In this document: positions 56,810 to 64,000 of the stretch, in pieces | Position numbering within the stretch: position 1 is the first letter of the stretch | Layout of the letters: every line of letters starts with the position of its first letter | Assembly: GCF_002865645.1 (NCBI RefSeq) | Contig: NW_020194554.1 | Span: 1,426,001 to 1,490,000, forward strand | Origin: Hyaloscypha bicolor E | Taxonomy: Eukaryota; Ascomycota; Leotiomycetes; Helotiales; Hyaloscyphaceae | Direction: 5' to 3' | DNA length: 64,000 bases | Notes under the pieces: model-generated | Told to the model about the DNA's origin: nothing | Seen by the model: the letters and a program-made list of their open reading frames with translations, nothing else | Database searches by the model: none | Program-made: the position numbers and the translations under genes

Positions 56810-57716
56810 GATTGCAAGTGCAAGTTGGGTATCTCAGAGCGCGATGTGGTGGTTGTGGTTGTGGAAATGGTTGTTTAGCGATGTGGCGGGGAGTGGAAGA
56901 GATTTTGTTGAAGAGGTGAAATCGGAACTTCTTGAACCCCTCGTCGCAGCTACTGTATCGTCATTCTAGTGGGGGGGGGGGTTACTCAGCACAACAGCAT
57001 GCGCTTTCACCCTATCACAACACTCAATTCTGCTGCATTGAACATCCGGCTGGGACTTAAAATCCGAATCTATTCCTAGTTTTTCTTCCCTTTCTTCCCT
57101 TTCTTCACTTTTATTTCTCCGAGCGCAGCTCCGAGGACGGTGTGCTGTTGCTGTTTGCACGTCTCATGAGGTGTTTTGACGGCTTCTGAGACATCGACAT
57201 CCCACCTTCTGCCACAGTGGCTCACTTGGCGCCCCCTTTTTCTTTTCCGAACCTCCGCTTCACGGCTGACAGTCGTCCGGCCTCGAGGAAATTGAAATCG
57301 TTTCCGTTGATCTAGATCCCATCCCAACAGTCAGCAACGCAGGTCTGATGATTCACCTTACTCAGCAAAACAGGATTGTCGGTCTTGTGAGTTGAATTTA
57401 TTTGTCTTGTTTATGTCCTCTGCTTGCAAACGTCGGCAATGAACGCCCTACGTCTAACTCCGTAACACCCTGAATGCAAAGAGCGTTCTGCGGGGGCGGA
57501 AACCTGTGGTCACGTTTTGGGGGAGCGGTTCCGATTCGCCTGAGGGAAACAGCCCCCCGCACCTTATGCGAGCTCTGCATGATGGCATCTCGAGGAAGAT
57601 TTGCTCAAGCCTCCCCAAGAATCCTCGTTAATAAAGGCAAATTCACATGACCTGACAAAAATAAGAAGTCAAGGTCCTTCTTACCGAAGTAAGTTTTTCT
57701 GTCTTAATCAAGGCAA
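56810..57716. other. intergenic, promoter of transaldolase
   Basis: Pyrimidine/purine tracts (a G-run at 56970-56981, CTTCCCTTT repeats at 57075-57105) typical of promoters. No gene is supported. Confidence 0.45.
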
Positions 57717-58001
57717 TCAAGTAAGATGAAAACGTAGCGAGTTAAGTCGTACATCCAAGGCACTCAAAACACCAAACGCCCGCTGTCCTGCATGAAAACT
57801 AACATCCCACATAAAAGACAAGAGGTCGAGTTCATCGCCTATTAACCATAGATATCCTATGAACAGCATATAAGAAGGGAAGCTGGGAAGGCGAGGGTCG
57901 ATCCACTTCTTCATTCTTTCTCGTCTGGATTCTGCGTCTTCCAGCTCTTCCCACGCCCTCTCATAATCGTGCTGTTGCTCCCAGTTGTCATAGACAACCA
58001 T
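57717..58001 (-). CDS. possible small protein, 94 residues
   Basis: An ATG frame starting MVVYDNWEQQHDYERAWEEL with a charged helical first half, then a hydrophobic stretch (YMLFIGYLWLIGDELDLLSF). No family is recognised. It lies 65 bp beyond the 3' end of ROM2 on the same strand, so it may also be its 3' untranslated region. Uncertain. Confidence 0.3.
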   Translation of the reverse strand: MVVYDNWEQQHDYERAWEELEDAESRRERMKKWIDPRLPSFPSYMLFIGYLWLIGDELDLLSFMWDVSFHAGQRAFGVLSALDVRLNSLRFHLT

Positions 58002-58065
58002 AAAGATTCGCGGCTTCGCGGCTCTGTGTTATTTGTTTCGTATCATCGTCCTGATGAAGCCTTCT

Positions 58066-61000
58066 TCACTCCGAATGGCCTTCATTAAGCACCATCTCCA
58101 GCACAATCTGGCTCCCAGCGATTTCTGGATGCGCCATCGCAAGCTTCAGCGTCCTCTTTTCCGCAGCCCCTGCGAAACCTGTGGGAGTCATATGACTTGT
58201 CGCTCCTCCTGCTCCGAGAGGATTGATACCATAGTCCAAACATCTTACATCCCTCCCAGCAATGACTTGCCTCAGTCGCCCATTCTCGGCATTTCTGACC
58301 TCGACAAAGTCGCTGTCGAAGAGGACGAGATAGGCGCCGTACATGGCCGCCGTCTTGGCTTTGCCGACAAACTCCATGATCACAGAACGAGAGACCTCGC
58401 CGTGCTTGTCAACATAAACACCGCATTCTTCGTAGCAGAGGAGAAACTCGGCGTCGGATAGGCGGAACATGCCGAGTGGCTTCTGGCCGTTGAGGCGATA
58501 CGCAATATTGCCAATTGCTGGATTCTTCGTATCAGGAATACTCATAGGAACCTTCTTGTCCAAAGTCATAAGCTCGAAGCCTTTCAGTGTCGAGATGGCA
58601 ATGTAGGTGTGGAAAAGATTGATTGTGAAGCATTCAGTGGGGATGTAGAACTCGTCGAATTCCCGGAAGAACTCTGTATTGCCGCCACCGAATTTCTTGC
58701 CAAAGAGGCGGGACTTCTTCTCTGTAGATTTTTGGAAAACGGGTTCCAGGACTTTGAAGGTTGAGTGCAGGCCTTCCCGTTTCTTGTAGAAAACAAGAGT
58801 CCGATCCTTCATCTTTGCCGTGGCGAAGAAGGAAACATCGCGCGTTCCGGATAGCTTTTGTGGTGCACGACGAGCTGAGTCATGGTGTGGTGCTGGGAAG
58901 TTGGAAATCGGTACAATTACATCAAGATGGTACGCTATCAGGGCTTTGTCGGCGATAATTAGGCAAAGTGAGAACTCCTCAAGAACCGCTATTTGCGTCA
59001 CCCGAGACATTTGAATAGACTAAACGAGTTAGCTTGAGTCAGGCGGTAGGTTGCAGTACACTCACTCTAGTCCAGCCTCTAGGATTATCTGCCTCGGAAG
59101 TGTAAACCCCGTAATCAGTCCCAATGGCAACCATCGACCTCCCATAACAATTGAAAGCTGTCGCGCAATTTACTTGAGCTCTGCAGACAGGTCCAGGCCG
59201 AGGTCCAGCAGCGTAAGTTTTCTCCATCTCTCGGATTGATCGATCCAATGGTGTCCCTCTGACAGACACGATATTCCGTTGAGAAACAGCAGACATGACA
59301 TCGTAAGCGAAAGCGGTGTCTGCCATGACACGTAATCGGAAGGGCTCAGCGTTTTGCTCAAACAGAGACGCTGCGTGCCGGGTCTTGGCTTCGAGTATCT
59401 TGTCACACCAGTCTTGTCGATTTTGCGCAGTAGGGGCATACAAAGTATAGACCTCCGTCTTACCGAGATGCTTAACTCGAAAGGGAAACATAGATCTGGC
59501 GTCGGCATCATTTGTGGCACTCGGCGCAAGCTTCGTAGTTGATGAAATCGTTGCTACCGAGTTATTCGAATTGGTATGCTCCAGAGTATTCGACCTCTCA
59601 AGGCCATTCGTGGCCGTGCGACTTATTCTTGGGTCCAAGGCTGTGCTTGATGAGGACTTGGTGACGGTAGTAACTGCTCCGATACCTTTCACGGACGATT
59701 TTTGGACTGGGTCATCGTTGGTGCTCTCTAGGACTAGGAGCTGCATTGGAATTGGCTGTGGAAAAGTCAGCGAGCGCTTCGGGCTAAAGAAGGTGGGACC
59801 TTACCAGCTTCGACACATCATAAACTTCCTTCTTGCGTCCACCAGCTCCACTGTCTGGTTTGGTAACAGTCTTGGCCAGAACCAAATAGTGGTCAAATAG
59901 AATGGCGTGAGTCTCTAGCCATGTGAATCTGTTTGCACCAGCCCGTTGAAGATCTCCCTTGAATATGAGTTCTCGTCCCAAATGGTCAAGATTGAGCTCA
60001 ACACGCTCCATTCCAGGTCGGAGGAGAAGTTTGGATTGCAGCTCAATCATCTCCACTTTCTTCGACTGCTCATCCACCTTTGCGTCACATTCAAGGGTGA
60101 CTGCCTTGATCTCCTCAATAGCTGTAGCCAGAGTGGACTTTTCTTCGGTATCTTGAGTCATGTTGCTTAACACGGTCCCGAGCAGCAGGGTGTAACGTTG
60201 AAGTCGAGTAATGGGTGCTTTGAGGTACGTATTCCAATCCAAGCGGCCAGAGAGCTTGTTATCTCGGGCCTGGTCAAGAAATTGCCGGAAGAGCAAATTC
60301 CTGTCCGCCTCTTTCCGCACTAAATATGTCGCATAGGGGAAGCCAGCAGCATATTCTATGTATGCAGTTCTCGCCTTCCTAATCCACTCCCGGAATATGT
60401 CACTGAATCCTATGATCCATGGGCCTTGTTCTTTTTGTCGATATTTCAACTGGGCAAGGAGATAATTTTCATTGACTTCTTTAATGGCCTCGACCTTCCC
60501 GAACACGGAAGCTATGAATTTTGCGATCTTAGTTTTGCCAATGATGGGTGGCTGCCATGATGCTAAATCGTCTCTGTAGAGCACCCGAAGGACGTTGATC
60601 TGATCCATGTAGAGATCTTCGGACATCACAATCTCATGCAGATTGTTCTGACGCAGGATTTCCTTCTTGTTGGCCCCTTCAAGTAGCTCTTTTGTTAATT
60701 TGAAGAAGGTCACCCAATCTTCCGATTTCCGAGACGGCTCTAACATATGTGTTTGGAGGTTGATTTTCTTCAAAGTCCGCGTACAGTGGTGGGAGTAGCA
60801 ACGTCCGTGTATCTCGTGTTCATGCACCTTCGGAGAATAGCAACCGGATCCAGTCAATTGCCAAAGGACTCCAGATATCGTACCCTGGCCAAATTTCACC
60901 CATTCTTCCTCTGGAATTAGAATACCTGCATCGAACATGGACTTGACCACTCTCTGGCTCAGTGTCTCAGCATCAGCGGCATTCATGGTTGGCACTTTGT

Positions 61001-63557
61001 GCGTAAACAAAGCCACAAGTCCATCCTCTATGGTCTTTTGCCGAAGATCCGACTCTCCTTCCCCAGTGTCGCCACCAGCCATTTCCCGTATCCAGGAAGC
61101 AATTCCACTCAGAGCCCACGGTTCGGTGCATTTGTTGTGATCCGATGTTGCTAGCCTTGAAGGAGAAAACTTCTTTCGTCTGCCGGCTGGCAATGCGGGA
61201 AGATCCAGAGAAATTCCAGACTGTGGAGTGCCTCCCATGTCATATCCATCAAGGCCACTTGCAGAACGAATGCCCATTCTAGCCGCTTTCTGCCTTGCTT
61301 GGCGTTCCTCGGCATCGGTCTTTGATCTGACTGGGGGTACAGCATGAGGTGTACTGCTATGACTCGATAAAGAAGAGGACCTGGGAACATATTGGCCACC
61401 AGGACTGAGCATATTTTGTGGTGGATAAGCGTCGGGGCCAACTGGAGGGTATGATGGTCGGGCTGCTTCGGTGCTTGATGAATATGAATGAGAATGTTGA
61501 TGTGCACCTCTATAGCTCCCAGCAGGCAAGAGCTGAGGCGTCCAGTTCTCAGACAATGGTGCTGGCACAGCAGGAAGAGGCCGGTTGTAAGAAGATGCGG
61601 AACTCATGCCAGGATGGTAGAACAACTCCGGCATGTCGTCTCTTGATGGACTATCGCTCCCAGATCTACCACTGAGTCTTGATTCGGATAATCGGGAGTG
61701 TAGCAAAACTTGCTCATCACCCTCATCAAAACTGAGACGGTGTGATTGAGATGTTGGTCTTTGCAGTCCACCGGTGCCAAAGGTGTCGACTCTGGCAGCC
61801 TCGAAAGCGGGAAATGGGTGGATATCGCCAACTCCGGGAATCGAGTAGTCCGTCATGCCTCCGAGCCCGGCAGCTGGTGTCCGGCTATAACTGTCGGATC
61901 GCTCTCTTCCAAGATCATGTGCTGTTGGCAATGGTCGACTCTGGTCCTCCATCTCGCTGCTGTGCTCCGTATTCAAGCCTCCAAGATCGTCGCCATACGA
62001 CATGTGAGCCTCGTACCCACCGCCAATTAGGCCCAAATCCATGTGCTTGTAGTCACTGTCACTACTCTCTCCCTGTGACTGGTGCTGTGTAGAATGTCCA
62101 CCTTCGTAGCCTCCGCTAAAACTTAATGCTCCGGTGCCTCCGCGAGCATCCTGTTCCTCTGCAATTCGCATGGCTTCAAGGCCAGCTGCAGCTTCAATAT
62201 CGCTCTCATCGCCATCGTCGTCGTAATCATCGTGGGTCGTCTCCAGACTGTTCTCGTTTACCGTCGTGGCTGTTGACGCATATCGTTCAACACCTGCTTG
62301 TCCACCAACTGTGGTAGCCCTAGAGTTGTAGCGATGAAGGTCTTGGAGTTCGCTATCAAGCAGATCTCCATTGTGTTGATCCATCCCTTGCGGTCGACCA
62401 TGCCTTGACGAGCCCGACGCTCCAAGGGCATCCCCGATGTCTGCAAAAAGTTGTTCTTGTGATAAGCCTTCTTCTGCATTGCTATGCTCACTCATCCTCC
62501 AATCGTCAACATCGCCAACATCATCAATTGGTGCATTCGGCAAGGGCCTTAGCGTAGGATGTCGTTGCAGTCCACCGCTGGCTGAGGTGCTCTGGGACAA
62601 CGGAGGCTCTGAATACGCGGGAGTTGAATGGCTGGAGGAAACTTTTGTTCTATTTGCAAATGAGGTGAGATCTTCGTTGTAAGCAGGTTGAGATGGCTGC
62701 GATTGCACATAAGCCGAATAATCTGGATACGATGCTTGCGTTGCAGTTGGTGTCCTGTACTCGTTTTGGTTATAGTTATCTCCTCCATTCGTGGGGTACG
62801 GAGCAGAGGATACACCTAGTTGATTGTACAAAGGCTGGCGGGGTGGCAGAGGGGCCGAACTAGACGGAGTGTATACCGGGTTGGAGGGGTGCTGTTCGTA
62901 AATTGGTCGTGAAGGTACTGGAGGAGCTCCATACTGCGGAGTAGTCTGGGGCCAAAACGATGGAGACTGGGGCACTTGCGGCATGGCCGCAGAATTGTAT
63001 GTTTGCGCATAAGGATTGTAGCTAGAGACCGACTGTTGCCGCAGAGGCTGTTGCTGGGAAGCCTGGTACAGGGCCGGATTATATGGCTGATGAGCTGTCG
63101 GCGTCGGTGGAGTGTAGGCAGGTTGTGGTCGATACTGATTTGGCTGCGACTGGGATTGAGTTCGAGCAAAATGCTGGGGGTTGTAAGGCATCTGCGGCAG
63201 AGGGGGAGACTGAGCGCTAGCGGGGAAAGGTTGGTACTGATGTTGATATCCTGACAACGCCGGGCCCCCAAAAGTGCTTTGGCTTGGCGACTGAGGGCTG
63301 TATGGGTGGGCTGTTGGACTGCTTATGAACATCTCCTCCTGTGGCATGGGAGTTCGTTCTAGAATCGGAGGTGGGCCATTCTGATATCTATTCCCGTTTG
63401 GATCGAAGAACGCCGCATCATCGCCATTGTCAAAACTTGACTGCCGGTGCAAGCCCAAGCCTTGAGGCGGATTATTTAGGGCTTGAGCTCCTGGGTGTCC
63501 ATATTGCGCTGGAGGTACATGCCCATACCGTCGTTGACTGTTCCCGTTGAAAGCCAT
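58066..63557 (-). CDS. ROM2: Rho1 guanine nucleotide exchange factor Rom2
   Basis: Activator of the Rho1 GTPase in the cell-wall integrity pathway, acting at the plasma membrane. Three exons: 59805-63557, 59066-59755 and 58066-59019; the introns (49 and 46 nt) are in phase 0. About 1798 residues. The N-terminal 800 are low-complexity Pro/Gln/Ser/Tyr-rich. Then come a DEP-like domain (residues about 835-905, TIEDGLVALFTHKVP..), the RhoGEF/DH domain (about 970-1180, NNLHEIVMSEDLYMDQINVL..), a PH region split by intron 1 (FKGDLQRAGANRFTWLETHA, then FPFRVKHLGKTEVYTLYAPT) and a C-terminal citron/CNH domain (ADTAFAYDVMS.., KTAAMYGAYLVLFDSDFVEV). The domain order matches fungal Rom1/Rom2. The disordered N terminus is long. 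Confidence 0.93.
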
Positions 63558-64000
63558 CGTCGCGGTTGGCAGAATTGGTGCACAATCGAGTCAAACAGAT
63601 AGCCTGAGATCCCGGTCTCTGTACGTAGCCACGACTGAGGGTCTAGAAAGAAGACCTGCAATCTTTGGCTCGTGGCCAGTTATTGGGAGTCGACGACGAG
63701 TCGTGCCTCATTGGTATGCGATGCGCGATCGATTCAAAGTGCCATCCAAAACCCCATCCGCGCCGCCTCCACGAGGCTCTCTCTCTCGCCTGTTCGATTG
63801 ATTTCACTGCCGATCGCGATGCGCAGCGGTCGCGAGAGTTTTGCCCGTCGTGGGTGCTTTCGATGCCGGCCCTCGTCCGTCGCTCGCGTCGATAGTCGAC
63901 TCTGATGCGGCGGCAGGCTGCCAACACTCGAGGCTCTGCAAGCCGGATTCTCTCAAAGCCGGCGGGAGAGTTTCATGGATCGGTCAGCAGGAGAAGGAAG
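63558..64000. other. promoter/5' leader of ROM2
   Basis: Upstream of ROM2. Short overlapping frames on both strands look like chance in GC-rich leader DNA. The neighbouring gene is outside the window. Confidence 0.5.

Overview
The window reads as chromosomal DNA of a filamentous ascomycete (Pezizomycotina). The evidence is short introns (about 43-135 nt) with GT-AG ends and CTRAY-like branch sites, orthologues of PKA catalytic subunit 2, Isy1, Mtg1, Ppn2, Rom2 and transaldolase, fungal families (TRI12 transporters, 2EXR proteins, tannase, OTT_1508-like deaminase), and transposons carrying C-to-T/G-to-A changes of the RIP type. Leotiomycetes is my guess for the class; it is an inference, not shown. 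All exon borders were read by eye from splice signals plus reading frame and family similarity.

Layout. 0-14 kb: 3' part of a PKA gene (window cut), a DUF4336 protein, a long coiled-coil membrane protein with a decayed coiled-coil repeat beside it, a small membrane protein, an orphan protein and a TRI12-type transporter. An AT-rich interval at 12.1-13.2 kb holds a 212-bp MITE-like element and a possible pogo-like transposase relic. 14-30 kb: a 2EXR protein, a secreted AttH/CrtC-like protein, an OTT_1508-like deaminase with a truncated tandem copy, the endopolyphosphatase Ppn2, a five-exon multi-pass protein of unknown function and a secreted tannase/feruloyl esterase. 30-44.4 kb: a BTB-like protein with an apparently split start codon and two degenerate minisatellite arrays upstream, the splicing factor Isy1, a hypothetical protein, a patatin-like phospholipase and the mitochondrial GTPase Mtg1. 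44.9-54.0 kb: a BOR1-like borate/bicarbonate transporter pseudogene cut in two by about 7.6 kb of transposon DNA. The insert is one RIP-damaged Helitron followed head-to-tail by a very AT-rich relative with the same termini. 54.4-64 kb: a small stress-type protein, transaldolase and the Rho1 exchange factor Rom2.

The housekeeping genes act in cAMP signalling, cell-wall integrity (Rom2), the pentose phosphate pathway, splicing, mitochondrial ribosome assembly and polyphosphate turnover; nothing suggests an operon or biosynthetic cluster. The most unusual parts are the Helitron pair inside the BOR1 relic, the two terminal hairpins whose inner stems differ in sequence yet stay complementary, the deaminase with its broken paralogue, and several decayed tandem-repeat arrays.
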